A stretch of 64,000 nt of DNA from Colwellia sp. 39_35_sub15_T18. Its GTDB lineage: Bacteria; Pseudomonadota; Gammaproteobacteria; Enterobacterales; Alteromonadaceae. Positions 1-9,227 of this stretch are shown here, piece after piece; position 1 is the first letter of the stretch; the number at the start of each line of letters is the position of its first letter. The notes below the pieces were generated by a model. It had not been told where the DNA came from and made no database searches. It saw nothing but the letters and a program-made list of their open reading frames with translations. The stretch covers positions 26,208-90,207 of the forward strand of contig MAAE01000030.1 of NCBI GenBank assembly GCA_002162675.1, read 5' to 3'. Position numbers and translations under genes: made by a program.

Positions 1-846
1 TTAACGTCTAATCAAGAAATGCTTTTTGCACAAGTGTATTTTCAAGATAAACGATATGTTGATAGTTTAATTCACATTGAAAATGCCATGAAAACCGCGC
101 AAACCAACAATAAGCCACCGAAAGAAAACTGGCTTGTTTTACAACGTGCTACCCATTATGAGTTGGATCAACCTAAAAAAGTGACCAAGGTGATGGAGCA
201 GCTTGTGCGTTTGTACAGCAAACCGCAATATTGGTTACAACTTGCGGGTATGTACGGTGAAATTGGCGAAGAAGAGAAGCAAGTGGCGGTAATGGAAGCA
301 GCTTACCAAGCGGGTTACATTACTAAAACAAGTGAAATTATGACCTTGGCGCAATTATATCAATTTCATGGCGCCCCTTTTAAAGCGGCAGAGTTATTAA
401 ACGAAGCCATTCAACAAGGAACGGTTGTCGCCCAAGAAAAAAGTTTAGATTTACTTGCCCGAGCTTATTTGGGAGCCAAAGAGCCTAAGAAGGCTATTGA
501 TGTACTAAAGCAATTGTCTGATTTGGGTGAAAAGGGTAAGTATGATGCTTTATTAGCACAAACATACTTAAACCTAGAGCAATGGCAACAAACACTTATT
601 TATGCCGACAAAGCGATTGCTAAGAGTAAAGATGAAAGCAAACCGTCTTATTTAGGTAATATGTACCTTGCCAAAGGCATGGCTAACTTTAATCTGAAAG
701 AATTTAGTTCCTCGTTAACGGCTTTTGTTGAAGCTGAAAAACTGCCTAAAATTAAGAAAACGGCACAGCAATGGGCTAAATATGTCGAACGCGAGCAAGA
801 AGTATTTCAAAGACAACAACAAATACGTTTAGCTATGCTCCATTAA
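1..846 (+). CDS. TPR-repeat protein, 5' end outside window
   Basis: The frame is open from base 1: six codons (L T S N Q E) precede the first ATG at 19, so this is the C-terminal part of a longer gene. About 280 residues are visible, made of paired amphipathic helices in TPR style, with repeats around residues 95-130, 140-200 and 205-245 and Ala, Tyr and Leu at TPR positions. Such proteins are scaffolds for protein contacts. TPR proteins of this kind occur beside TonB/ExbBD genes in related marine bacteria, but no TonB gene is visible here, so a link to that system is only a guess. A hairpin terminator follows. Confidence 0.75.
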   Translation, partial: LTSNQEMLFAQVYFQDKRYVDSLIHIENAMKTAQTNNKPPKENWLVLQRATHYELDQPKKVTKVMEQLVRLYSKPQYWLQLAGMYGEIGEEEKQVAVMEAAYQAGYITKTSEIMTLAQLYQFHGAPFKAAELLNEAIQQGTVVAQEKSLDLLARAYLGAKEPKKAIDVLKQLSDLGEKGKYDALLAQTYLNLEQWQQTLIYADKAIAKSKDESKPSYLGNMYLAKGMANFNLKEFSSSLTAFVEAEKLPKIKKTAQQWAKYVEREQEVFQRQQQIRLAMLH

Positions 847-873
847 TTGATAGCAACGAAAAGTTCACAGATT

Positions 874-900
874 AAAAAGCACCGACGGGTGTTTTTTTTT
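874..900 (+). terminator. Rho-independent terminator after the TPR gene
   Basis: The arms AAAAAGCACC and GGTGTTTTT around a GACG loop are followed by a run of T. It lies 28 bases after the TPR stop codon. Confidence 0.8.
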
Positions 901-1046
901 GCCTAAAAATCGAATTTAAGCGCTAACAGATTATTTAGAATAGCGAATAAAAATAATACCAGTGACGCTAAGTTAAATTTTACCTATTAACAAATATTGA
1001 ATATACTTAATCTTTGTTAATAGGTTGTAATAAGGTGTCTAAACCA

Positions 1047-1445
1047 ATGCTTATAGAAAATGCTGAAGATTTTATTCAAAATTCAAATATTGGAATTCAC
1101 ACGGTTTCACCTGACGGCATCATTAAATATGCTAACGAGCATGAATTAAAGGTATTAGGTTACACTGAAGAAGAATATGTCGGTCATCATGTCTCTGAGT
1201 TTCAATTCGACAAGTCATGTTTAGAGCAAATGATGATGAAGCTGGCGAAATTCGAACCCTTTTCAAACTTTCCTGCGATGGTATACGGCAAGCATAAAAT
1301 AAAATACATACTTTATAATTCAAGTGTTTACGATAAGGAAGGCGAGTTTATTCACACACGGTGTTTTGGTAACGAAATATCAGAAAGCGTGTATCAGGCC
1401 TGTAAACTTGACTATAAAAAATCACTCACTAATAGTATGTATTAG
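1047..1445 (+). CDS. Single-domain PAS protein
   Basis: A 132-residue protein that is almost wholly one PAS sensory fold. The typical run from 'SPDGIIKYAN' to 'LGYTEEEYVGH' is followed by the beta strands of the PAS core. No kinase, cyclase or HTH output domain is attached, so it probably signals by binding a partner or a ligand. The frame could start at a TTG at 1014. The ATG at 1047 is preferred because AAGGTG lies about 9 bases upstream and the fold begins right after it. It stands alone between two unrelated genes. Ligand and partner cannot be read from the sequence. Confidence 0.75.
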   Translation: MLIENAEDFIQNSNIGIHTVSPDGIIKYANEHELKVLGYTEEEYVGHHVSEFQFDKSCLEQMMMKLAKFEPFSNFPAMVYGKHKIKYILYNSSVYDKEGEFIHTRCFGNEISESVYQACKLDYKKSLTNSMY

Positions 1446-1645
1446 TCCATTATTCAGCTTTACTCTAATGGTATTAAATCGAAAATATTGATGGCTAGGT
1501 AGCTTGTTCAGGGGGCAATATTTAATTCAGCGTTCTTGAGTGTAGGATCGGTTTTTGCCTACACGGATGTGGGAACTTAGATTTTGTCTGGAGCTAAAAA
1601 TCTGCACTGCGATTTTAAAAACTTGCTAATACATTAAGGAGTAAT

Positions 1646-2377
1646 ATGAATAAGGTTGTTATTGTTACAGGAGGAGGTCGTGGTATTGGCGCGGCAACAT
1701 CAATCTTGCTTGCAGAAAGAGGTTACGCTGTTTGTGTTAATTACCGCAGCCGCCATGAGTACGCAGAAAAAGTAGTAACGCAGATAAAAGCTCAAGGAGG
1801 GCAAGCATTTGCTTTTGCTGCCGATGTTTCTAATGAAGCAGAGGTAATAAAATTATTTGCAGCAACAGAGCAAAAGTTTGGCTCTATCACTCACTTAGTT
1901 AACAATGCCGGGATTTTATTTACTCAATCTCGTTTAAGTGATATCAGTTTAGAGCGCTTTAATGAGGTTATTACCACCAATATCAGTAGTTGCTTTTTAT
2001 GTTGTCGAGAAGCAGTTAAACGCATGAAAAACGGCTGTGCTATTGTTAATGTATCATCGGGAGCTGCAAGAACTGGCTCACCAAATGAATATATTGATTA
2101 TGCCGCATCTAAAGGTGCTATAGACACGTTAACCAAAGGTCTTTCGTTGGAAGTAGCCAAACAAGGAATTCGTGTTAACTGTGTTAGACCCGGTTTAATT
2201 TATACCGAAATGCATCGTGATGGCGGTGAACCAAATAGAGTTGATAGGTTAAGTACTAATATACCTTTGCAGCGTGGTGGTAAACCACAAGAAGTAGCCA
2301 ATGCCATTGCTTGGTTGTTATCAGACGAAGCTTCATTTGTAACAGGAATTTTTGTTGATGTTACGGGTGGTAATTGA
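1646..2377 (+). CDS. SDR-family NAD(P)-dependent oxidoreductase
   Basis: A 243-residue classical short-chain dehydrogenase/reductase. It has the Rossmann motif TGGGRGIG near residue 8, NNAG near 88, a catalytic Ser in 'NVSSGA' near 139 and YAASK near 152. The length is normal for the family. AAGGAG sits 6 bases before the ATG. It resembles FabG-like and glucose-1-dehydrogenase-like enzymes, but substrate cannot be assigned from sequence. It is monocistronic, next to convergent lipA, so context does not help. Confidence 0.85.
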   Translation: MNKVVIVTGGGRGIGAATSILLAERGYAVCVNYRSRHEYAEKVVTQIKAQGGQAFAFAADVSNEAEVIKLFAATEQKFGSITHLVNNAGILFTQSRLSDISLERFNEVITTNISSCFLCCREAVKRMKNGCAIVNVSSGAARTGSPNEYIDYAASKGAIDTLTKGLSLEVAKQGIRVNCVRPGLIYTEMHRDGGEPNRVDRLSTNIPLQRGGKPQEVANAIAWLLSDEASFVTGIFVDVTGGN

Positions 2378-2556
2378 TTAAAAAAATTTTAAAGTCGACT
2401 TTGTAACCGTTTGCTCGGTTGCACATTTTAGCAAATTTTATAAAGTTACTTTGCTTAGGTTAAATGCTTTACTTCCACATTGATGTGAATGTGGGCACCT
2501 TGTTTAGGGTACCCAGCTAAAGTTTTGACTATCGAATGTAACGGTAACAGGTTGAT

Positions 2557-3537
2557 TTACTTTACTTCTTCACCAGCTGCTTGTTTGTCAGCGTGATATG
2601 AAGAGCGCACTAAAGGCCCACAGGCGGCATGTTCAAAGCCCATTTTAGTGGCTTCTTCTTGGAACATGGCAAAGTCATCAGGGTGGACATAACGTTCTAC
2701 CGGTAGATGATCTTTACTTGGTTGTAAGTATTGACCAATAGTAAGCATGGTAACGCCATGGCTGCGTAAATCACGCATTACTGCTAGTATTTCTTCGTTA
2801 GTTTCGCCAAGCCCAACCATTAAACCTGATTTAGTGGTCACTGTTGGATTTGCTTTGCCAAAATTCTTTAATAAATCTAAAGACCACTGATAGTTAGCGC
2901 CGGGACGAGCTTTGGTATATAAACGTGGTGCTGTTTCTAAATTGTGGTTGAATACATGCGGCGGGTTTTGGTTCAGTATTTCAAGGGCTCTGTCCATGCG
3001 ACCACGAAAATCAGGCACTAAAATTTCAATTTTAGTGTTTGGTGCTTGTTCGCTAATTTCTTTAACACAATCAGCAAATTGTTGAGCGCCGCCATCGCGC
3101 AAATCATCACGGTCAACTGAGGTGATCACCACATATTTTAGCGTCATATCTTTTAGGCTTAATGCTAATTTTTTTGGTTCTTCAGTATCTACTGCTAATG
3201 GTCGGCCATGACCCACATCGCAAAATGGGCAACGACGAGTACATATATCACCTAAAATCATAAAGGTAGCCGTGCCGTTATTAAAACATTCTGACAGGTT
3301 AGGGCACGATGCTTCTTCACAAACTGAGTGGAGTTTGTGTTTGCGTAAGTTGGCTTTGATATTATCAATACGCTCACTTGAACGTGGTAATTTAATACGT
3401 AACCAACTGGGCTTTCTGAGCATACTTTCACGTGTTGATGGTACTACTTTAATCGGAATGAGCGCCATTTTGTCGGCATCACGTAATTTAGTGCCAGGGG
3501 CTATTTTTGCTGATTTTACAATTGTTTTTTCGGTCAT
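2557..3537 (-). CDS. lipA: Lipoyl synthase
   Basis: A 326-residue radical-SAM enzyme that inserts two sulfurs into the octanoyl group on lipoyl-dependent enzymes. The auxiliary cluster ligands ([14 protein letters not shown]4CX5C) come first. The radical-SAM motif CTRRCPFC follows, and the RSSY motif is near the C-terminus. Its start codon overlaps the lipB stop by one base (TAATG), which implies translational coupling. Together with lipB and ybeD it forms the usual lipoate operon. No convincing terminator is seen downstream, only a CCACAT/ATGTGG hairpin near 2475-2495. Confidence 0.97.
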   Translation of the reverse strand: MTEKTIVKSAKIAPGTKLRDADKMALIPIKVVPSTRESMLRKPSWLRIKLPRSSERIDNIKANLRKHKLHSVCEEASCPNLSECFNNGTATFMILGDICTRRCPFCDVGHGRPLAVDTEEPKKLALSLKDMTLKYVVITSVDRDDLRDGGAQQFADCVKEISEQAPNTKIEILVPDFRGRMDRALEILNQNPPHVFNHNLETAPRLYTKARPGANYQWSLDLLKNFGKANPTVTTKSGLMVGLGETNEEILAVMRDLRSHGVTMLTIGQYLQPSKDHLPVERYVHPDDFAMFQEEATKMGFEHAACGPLVRSSYHADKQAAGEEVK

Positions 3538-4223
3538 TATTTGCTCTTTGCAATTTTGTGTAGATCAGGTAATTCATGTTGATAAAGCACATCACTCGCT
3601 TGGAGTAAAGTGGTTAAGTGTTTCACTAATGATTTGCTAGCATCTTGGGTAGTTTGTGGACCCTGTAGATCACAAGTTTGTATCATCTCTAAGCCCGCAT
3701 AACCGCAAGGGTTGATACGTAAAAATGGTGATAAGTCCATATTGACATTGAGTGCTAAGCCATGAAAAGAGCAGCCTTTACGTACTCTTAATCCTAGCGA
3801 AGCCACTTTTTTATCGTCAACATACACACCTGGAGCATCAGCCTTTGGATAGGCTTTGATATCATAATCGTTAAGCGATGCGACTATAGCGTTTTCAATT
3901 AGGGTGACCAGTTGTCGAACGCCCATTTTTCTACGGCGCAAGTTGATCATAAAGTAGATAACTTGTTGACCCGGGCCGTGATAGGTTACTTGGCCGCCTC
4001 TGTCTACTTTTACCACTTCAATATCACCGGGCATTAATAAATGCTCTTCTTTGCCTGCTTGTCCTTGAGTGAATACCGGTGGGTGCTCTACCAGCCACAG
4101 TTCATCTAAGATACTGTCATCTCTATCGTCAGTGAAATCTTGCATAGCATGCCAAACTTGGCTGTAGTCCATGCAGTTTAACTGACGAATAATTAAAGGA
4201 AGGTTAGCTAAAGGCTCTGACAC
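3537..4223 (-). CDS. lipB: Octanoyl-[ACP]:protein N-octanoyltransferase
   Basis: A 228-residue enzyme that moves octanoate from acyl carrier protein to lipoyl domains, the step before LipA. Family hallmarks seen are '[12 protein letters not shown]', the catalytic lysine in 'KVASLGLRV', '[10 protein letters not shown]' and the catalytic cysteine in '[10 protein letters not shown]'. Length and gene order are standard. It sits 51 bases downstream of ybeD and overlaps lipA by one base. Confidence 0.96.
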   Translation of the reverse strand: MSEPLANLPLIIRQLNCMDYSQVWHAMQDFTDDRDDSILDELWLVEHPPVFTQGQAGKEEHLLMPGDIEVVKVDRGGQVTYHGPGQQVIYFMINLRRRKMGVRQLVTLIENAIVASLNDYDIKAYPKADAPGVYVDDKKVASLGLRVRKGCSFHGLALNVNMDLSPFLRINPCGYAGLEMIQTCDLQGPQTTQDASKSLVKHLTTLLQASDVLYQHELPDLHKIAKSK

Positions 4224-4274
4224 AAGAAATCTCTATGTATATTGAAGAAATAAAATAAAAGCTATTTTTAAAGG

Positions 4275-4538
4275 TTATAAAACGTAACGTACTTGCTCTA
4301 TAGCATTCAAAGTTTCATAAACTTTTTCAATATGCTCTTTGCTTGTTACCCTAACAGGAATAGAAACTGAGAGGTAAGTACCTTTAGAGCTAGGGGTGAT
4401 TTTGGTTGTATAGTCGCCGGGCGTGTGCTTTTGTAACTCGGCAATAATTAAGTCTGGCAGCTCATCGCAGGCAAGCCCCATCACTTTAAAGTTTAATACA
4501 GTGGGAAAATCTAATAGTTCATCGAAATGGGTTTTCAT
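4275..4538 (-). CDS. ybeD: YbeD/DUF493-family protein
   Basis: An 87-residue small cytoplasmic protein with the YbeD fold, a ferredoxin-like ACT-type alpha/beta protein. It begins 'FDELLDFPTVLNFKVMG' and ends with the strand 'VRYVL'. In gammaproteobacteria ybeD is conserved just upstream of lipB and is thought to relate to lipoate or a regulatory role, without a proven function. The context here is the same (ybeD-lipB-lipA). Confidence 0.9.
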   Translation of the reverse strand: MKTHFDELLDFPTVLNFKVMGLACDELPDLIIAELQKHTPGDYTTKITPSSKGTYLSVSIPVRVTSKEHIEKVYETLNAIEQVRYVL

Positions 4539-4629
4539 GTTTTTCTCTACAAATGCATAAAATAGCGAAAATTAAACGCTAAGGTAATAATTTGGCTATT
4601 TTATCATTAATAGTTGTTAATAAAAACAC

Positions 4630-4795
4630 CTAGCTATTCTCAATGCTAAAACCTATTTTTATTGTCACTTGCTGGTGAGCAACTTTATTGTCAATTATGT
4701 GTCTGCTATGTGTCTGCAGGGTGTCCGCGGGTTTATATTACCTCAAAATCACCTCAAACCAATCTAAGTTGCTAGTACTTACAGCGGTTTCAGAT
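4630..4795 (-). pseudogene. Degenerate partial copy of the dodecin gene
   Basis: This segment matches the C-terminal two thirds of the dodecin gene just to its right: 'SETAVSTSNLDWFEV' at one end, then 'VTIKIGF' and 'IENS' before a stop. The middle is disrupted by small insertions. These repeat GAGGT and GACAC motifs and bring an in-frame TAA after 'WFEVILR'. No start codon or N-terminal third is present. It is best read as a tandem duplication remnant. Confidence 0.8.
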
Positions 4796-4831
4796 AATAG
4801 ATAATAGTGCCTTTTGGATGAGCAATACTCT

Positions 4832-5047
4832 TTAGCTATTCTCAATCCTAAAACCTATTTTTATTGTCACTTGATAGTGAGCAACTTTATTGTTAATTAT
4901 GTGTCCGCGGGTTTCTGTTACTTCAAACCAATCTAAGTTACTTACACTAACCGCTGTTTCAGAAATAGCATTTTGGATAGCTTCTTCAATACTATTAGGC
5001 GAGGTGCCAACAAGTTCTAGTTTTTTATAAGTGCGATGATCTGACAT
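4832..5047 (-). CDS. Dodecin flavin-binding protein
   Basis: A 71-residue dodecin. Members form hollow dodecamers that bind flavins and are thought to store or buffer them. The family pattern is complete: 'ELVGTSPNSIEEAIQNAI', the flavin-stacking Trp in 'LDWFEVTETRGHI', then 'VAHYQVTIKIGFRIE'. Length is exactly typical. It stands alone on the reverse strand, with a broken partial copy immediately downstream. Confidence 0.93.
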   Translation of the reverse strand: MSDHRTYKKLELVGTSPNSIEEAIQNAISETAVSVSNLDWFEVTETRGHIINNKVAHYQVTIKIGFRIENS

Positions 5048-5109
5048 AACTTAACCCTTAATTTTTACTGACGATAAGTTAAGGGTAGTCGATAAGATTT
5101 TTTTAGCCA

Positions 5110-5133
5110 AAAAAGAGCTGCAAAAATGCAGCT
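5110..5133 (-). terminator. Terminator of the thiolase/CoA-transferase operon
   Basis: AGCTGCA and TGCAGCT arms (5116-5133) around a 4-base loop are followed on the reverse strand by CTTTTTT. It begins 10 bases past the thiolase stop. Confidence 0.8.
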
Positions 5134-5142
5134 TGCAGATCG

Positions 5143-6345
5143 CTAAACTTTTTCAATCACCATGGCAATGCCTTGACCCACACCGATACACATAGCACAT
5201 AAAGCATAGCGTTTATCAGAACGTTCTAATTGCTTCATTGCCGAAAGTACAATACGAGTACCACTCATACCAAGAGGATGACCCAAAGCAATGGCTCCGC
5301 CTTGTGGGTTTAAGCGAGTATCATTATCTTTTATGCCTAGTTCTCGGGCACTCGCTAAGGCTTGTGCTGCGAAAGCTTCGTTAAATTCAATAATGTCCAT
5401 ATCATCAATAGTTAATCCTAAACGTTTCAATAACTTGGCACTAGCAGGCGCCGGGCCTATACCCATTATTCGCGGTTCAATACCTATTACGGCTGAGCCA
5501 ACTATGCGGGCTTTAGGGGTTAAGCCATTTGCTTGTGCGGCTTCTTTAGTGGCTAAAATAACGGCTGCGGCACCATCATTAATGCCTGAGGCATTGCCAG
5601 CGGTTACTGAACCACCTTGGCGAAATAGTGCTTTGAGTGTCGCCAGTTTGTCTAATGGGCTAAGGCGTAAGTGTTCGTCTTTTGCAAAAACAATATCATC
5701 ACCACGACGCTGTGGAATAATCACGGGAACAATTTCTTCACTTAAGCGGCCATCTTCTTGAGCCGATTTTGCTTTTACTTGACTCCAATGGGAGAACTTG
5801 TCTTGATCTTCACGGCTGATATTAAATTGCTCGGCAACATTTTCAGCGGTTTCTGGCATGGCTTCTGTGCCGTAAATTTTGTCTAATTTCTTGTTAACAA
5901 AGCGCCAACCCATGGTGGTATCAAATATTTCTTGTGTGCGACTAAAAGCAGTGTCGGCTTTTCCCATAACTAAAGGGGCGCGGGTCATGCTTTCCACGCC
6001 GCCAGCAATAATGATGTCACCTTCACCTGCTTTTATTGCGTTAGTTGCCATGGCAATGGCATTCATACCAGAACCACATAAACGGTTAATTGTAATTCCC
6101 GCTACTTCTTGTGGGTAGCCAGCAAGTAATAAAGCTGTGCGTGCTACATTACGATTATCTTCACCAGCTTGGTTAGCACAGCCTAAAATAACATCATCAA
6201 CTTGGCTTAAATCAAATTCAGGATTACGATCTTTTAGTGCTTTTAGTGGAATTGCCGCTAAATCGTCAGCGCGAACGTTCGCTAAGCCGCCACCGTAGCG
6301 ACCAATGGGAGTGCGAATACCATCGCAAATGTATACTTCAGTCAT
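5143..6345 (-). CDS. pcaF: 3-oxoadipyl-CoA-type thiolase (acetyl-CoA acyltransferase)
   Basis: A 400-residue degradative thiolase that splits a 3-oxoacyl-CoA with CoA to acetyl-CoA and a shortened acyl-CoA. The acyl-acceptor Cys90 lies in 'NRLCGSGM', the His in 'ALGHPLGMSG' and the second Cys in 'CAMCIGVGQG'. The N-terminus 'VYICDGIRTPIGRYGG', 'CANQAGEDNRNVAR' and 'TTMGWRF' are features of the PcaF/PaaJ subgroup, which acts on 3-oxoadipyl-CoA. It is the last gene of an operon with a CoA-transferase and an aminotransferase. The exact substrate is an inference, since no ring-cleavage genes are present. Confidence 0.85.
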   Translation of the reverse strand: MTEVYICDGIRTPIGRYGGGLANVRADDLAAIPLKALKDRNPEFDLSQVDDVILGCANQAGEDNRNVARTALLLAGYPQEVAGITINRLCGSGMNAIAMATNAIKAGEGDIIIAGGVESMTRAPLVMGKADTAFSRTQEIFDTTMGWRFVNKKLDKIYGTEAMPETAENVAEQFNISREDQDKFSHWSQVKAKSAQEDGRLSEEIVPVIIPQRRGDDIVFAKDEHLRLSPLDKLATLKALFRQGGSVTAGNASGINDGAAAVILATKEAAQANGLTPKARIVGSAVIGIEPRIMGIGPAPASAKLLKRLGLTIDDMDIIEFNEAFAAQALASARELGIKDNDTRLNPQGGAIALGHPLGMSGTRIVLSAMKQLERSDKRYALCAMCIGVGQGIAMVIEKV

Positions 6346-6350
6346 TCTCT

Positions 6351-7670
6351 CTATCCTTTCTTATTCATTTTAGGCTTAAGCATTTCAAAGCCTGATCTTA
6401 GTGCCGTCACTAAATGATCAACTTCTGTTTTTGTCATTTTAGTGGATAATGCGGCTGAGCAGGTATTGATCATCATGACACCATTATCGAATAAATGATC
6501 TAATAGTTCACTAATCAATTTACTTTCATTTTTATCAACATACGCTTGACGATAATTTTGAGGTGGTTGTGCTTTTAAATGTACTCTAAATATAGTGCCA
6601 GCACCCGTTACACAAGCGTTTATACCCACTTCGGCTATTGCTTTGTTGATTTCATCCTTGGCATAAAGGGCTAAGTTATTAAGATTAATTACCGCTTGTT
6701 GATCAAAATCACGCATGGCAACTAACCCTGCGGTCATGGTGATAGGATTTGCTGAGAACGTACCTGAGTGAGGTAATAACACTTTAGGCTCTGTGGGATC
6801 TAAAACTTTCATCACCTCATTTGAGCCTGCCAGTGCACCAGCAGGGAAACCACCACCAATAATTTTCCCCAGTGCGGTTAAGTCAGGGTCAACGCTGTAA
6901 TTTTGTTGAGCACCGCCATAGTTGGTTCTAAAGGTGATCACTTCATCAAATACCAGTAATGAGGCATTGTCATCAGCCCATTGACGTAGGGCACAGATAA
7001 ACTTTTCAGAAGCAGGAATTAAACCAACACGATGAGGTAGTAAGTCAACTAAAATACAGGCGATTTCATCTTTGTGTTGCGCTAAAATTTTGATGGCGCG
7101 CTCAACATCATTAAAAGGAATAACCACCACATCGGCAAGCGCCTTTTCTGGCGTACCAACGGCTACGGGTACACTACTGGGTTTATCGATATCGCCCCAG
7201 TTGCTTGGATTGGCAGTTTGGCTGACTTCAGCGTAATCATAGGCACCATGATAAGCGCCTTCAACTTTGGCTATTTTAGCTTTGCCAGTATAGGCACGAG
7301 AAGCTTTTAACATGGCCATTACCGCTTCTGTACCTGAGTTAACAAAACGAATTTTGTCAAAGCTAGGTACGCGATCACATAATAGTGTGGCGTATGCTAC
7401 TTCTGCGGCAGTTGCCATAGTAAAGCAGCTGCCTTTGGCTAGTTGCGCAGTTACGGCTTTAACAATAGGTGCATAGGCATGACCGTGAATAAGTGAGGCC
7501 ATGTTATTAGCAAAGTCAATACGCTTTACGCCTTCAACATCGGTAACGTAACAACCTGCACCTTGTTCGGCATAAAAAGGCTGTGGTTTTCTAAAAATGG
7601 TATTACGACTAACACCACCGGGTAAAACTTTTAGCGCTTGAGAAAATAATTGTTCGCTTTTTGTGGTCAT
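6351..7670 (-). CDS. Class III PLP-dependent aminotransferase (HemL-like)
   Basis: A 439-residue fold-type I aminotransferase of the glutamate-1-semialdehyde aminomutase-like branch. Seen are 'NSGTEAVMAMLKASRA', 'EGAYHGAYD', 'FDEVITFR' (cofactor Asp) and the PLP lysine in 'ALGKIIGGGFPAGALAG'. It lies 5 bases upstream of the thiolase and downstream of the CoA-transferase, so it is unlikely to be the haem-pathway enzyme. Beta-phenylalanine and other beta-amino-acid aminotransferases belong to the same branch. Conversion of a beta-amino acid to a 3-oxo acid would feed the two neighbouring enzymes. That role is an inference. Confidence 0.85.
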   Translation of the reverse strand: MTTKSEQLFSQALKVLPGGVSRNTIFRKPQPFYAEQGAGCYVTDVEGVKRIDFANNMASLIHGHAYAPIVKAVTAQLAKGSCFTMATAAEVAYATLLCDRVPSFDKIRFVNSGTEAVMAMLKASRAYTGKAKIAKVEGAYHGAYDYAEVSQTANPSNWGDIDKPSSVPVAVGTPEKALADVVVIPFNDVERAIKILAQHKDEIACILVDLLPHRVGLIPASEKFICALRQWADDNASLLVFDEVITFRTNYGGAQQNYSVDPDLTALGKIIGGGFPAGALAGSNEVMKVLDPTEPKVLLPHSGTFSANPITMTAGLVAMRDFDQQAVINLNNLALYAKDEINKAIAEVGINACVTGAGTIFRVHLKAQPPQNYRQAYVDKNESKLISELLDHLFDNGVMMINTCSAALSTKMTKTEVDHLVTALRSGFEMLKPKMNKKG

Positions 7671-7738
7671 GGTTTGTTGCTCATTGTTCTTACAGGGTAT
7701 TTGCTTAAGTAGTTAACTTAAAGGACTAATTTAAGGAA

Positions 7739-8446
7739 CTAACTTAAGGAATTAATTAGAGTGACAGCCGTTCGTTCTTGCACATAATCAAAACTCACGT
7801 TAGGGGCTAACTCTATTAATGCTAAGCCTTTGTCGGTGACATCCATCACACATAAATCACTGTAAATACGGTTAACGACCCCTTTACCTGTTAATGGAAA
7901 TGAACATTTGGGTAAAATTTTTGCTACGCCTGTTTTGGTGGTGTGCTGGGTAATGATGTAAATGGTTTTAACACCCGCCACCAAATCCATTGCGCCACCT
8001 ACCGCCGGAATAGCATCGGCTGCTCCGGTTGACCAATTAGCCAAATCGCCTTGCTTGGAGACTTGCATTGCGCCTAACACACAAACATCAATATGCTTGC
8101 CGCGGATCATTGAAAAACTGTCGCCATGGTGGAAATAGGCGGCACCAGGAATAGCGGTGACAGGTTTTTTACCAGCATTAATTAAATCAGGGTCGAGTTC
8201 ATCTGCACTGGGCTCGGTGCCCATACCCAATAGACCATTTTCTGTGTGATAAATAACTTCACGACCTGCGGGTACGTATTGAGCAACTTTTTCAGGAATA
8301 CCTATACCTAAATTGACATAGCTACCATCGTTAATATCTTGAGCACAGCGCTGCGCCATTTGCTCGCGTGACCAGCCAATATTTGCTGTTATGTTGCTCA
8401 TGGGTTCTTGTTTTATGGGCTCTTGTTTCATGGGCTCTTTTTTCAT
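7739..8446 (-). CDS. pcaJ: 3-oxoacid (3-oxoadipate-type) CoA-transferase, subunit B
   Basis: A 235-residue beta subunit of a family I CoA-transferase, which moves CoA from succinyl-CoA to a 3-oxo acid. The catalytic Glu is in 'ENGLLGMG', with 'NLGIGIP' and 'GGAMDLVAGVK' typical of the family. The start overlaps the subunit A stop by 4 bases (ATGA). The first 15 residues are three copies of an M/I-K-K/Q-E-P repeat from a 15-bp tandem duplication. Family homology begins only at 'MSNITANIGWSREQMAQR', so an internal start at 8401 is possible. Confidence 0.88.
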   Translation of the reverse strand: MKKEPMKQEPIKQEPMSNITANIGWSREQMAQRCAQDINDGSYVNLGIGIPEKVAQYVPAGREVIYHTENGLLGMGTEPSADELDPDLINAGKKPVTAIPGAAYFHHGDSFSMIRGKHIDVCVLGAMQVSKQGDLANWSTGAADAIPAVGGAMDLVAGVKTIYIITQHTTKTGVAKILPKCSFPLTGKGVVNRIYSDLCVMDVTDKGLALIELAPNVSFDYVQERTAVTLINSLS

Positions 8447-9153
8447 GGGTACACTACTCCCTCTTTTACTAATTTAGACTCTTGTTGCGGATTAGTAATT
8501 TCGATAACTTGATTAACAAAAATGCCCGGTGTCACTACGTTTTCTGGATCTATATAACCCAGTTCAACCATTTTATTGGTTTGCACTAAGGTATTCGTGG
8601 CTGCCATTGCCATGATTGGTGCAAAGTTACGGGCGGTTTTATTAAAGGTGAGGTTGCCATATCTGTCTGCTTGTTTTGCTTTTATTAGCGCAAAATCAGC
8701 TTTGATAGCACGCTCCATCACATAGTCTTCACCATCGAAAGTGCGAGATTCTTTATCTTTAGCTAGCGGAGTACCAACAGAGGTTGGCGTGAAAAAAGCT
8801 GGGATACCAGCGCCACCAGCGCGAATACGTTCAGCTAGGGTGCCTTGCGGTACTAATTCAAGTTCAATTTTACCACTGCGATAAAGCTCAGGAAAAACCA
8901 GTGAATTAGCGGTGCGTGGATACGAGCAAATCATTTTAGCGACCTGACCATTTTCGATTAGTGCGGCTAAACCAACACGGCCACTGCCGGTATTGTTATT
9001 AACTACGGTTAAATTTTTTGCGCCATGATCAATCAAAGCATGAATTAATTCTATTGGGCTGCCTGCTTCACCAAAGCCGCCAATCATTACTGTGTCGCCA
9101 TCTTGGATATCGACAACGGCAGCGGCACAACTTGTTACTCGTTTATCTATCAT
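8443..9153 (-). CDS. pcaI: 3-oxoacid (3-oxoadipate-type) CoA-transferase, subunit A
   Basis: A 236-residue alpha subunit. The nucleotide/CoA-binding motif 'GGFGEAGSPIELI' is near residue 25, with 'GTLAERIRAGGAGIPAFFTPT' (split here only as a landmark near residue 105) and 'KADRYGNLTF'-like sequence near 180. It is first in the operon, 230 bases from the divergent IclR gene. PcaI/CatI-type and acetoacetate-type enzymes are close relatives, so the substrate call rests on the PcaF-like thiolase and PcaR-like regulator nearby. Confidence 0.88.
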   Translation of the reverse strand: MIDKRVTSCAAAVVDIQDGDTVMIGGFGEAGSPIELIHALIDHGAKNLTVVNNNTGSGRVGLAALIENGQVAKMICSYPRTANSLVFPELYRSGKIELELVPQGTLAERIRAGGAGIPAFFTPTSVGTPLAKDKESRTFDGEDYVMERAIKADFALIKAKQADRYGNLTFNKTARNFAPIMAMAATNTLVQTNKMVELGYIDPENVVTPGIFVNQVIEITNPQQESKLVKEGVVYP

Positions 9154-9227
9154 TAGTAGTACTCACAAAAAGATAATATATTTGTTCAAAGCCATTTATT
9201 AAAAAGGCGCTTGTTTAAAATAATCTT

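Noticed and set aside
5291..6118. Forward open frames opposite the thiolase gene
   Set aside because: Shadows of the reverse-strand gene. No family resemblance and no start signals.
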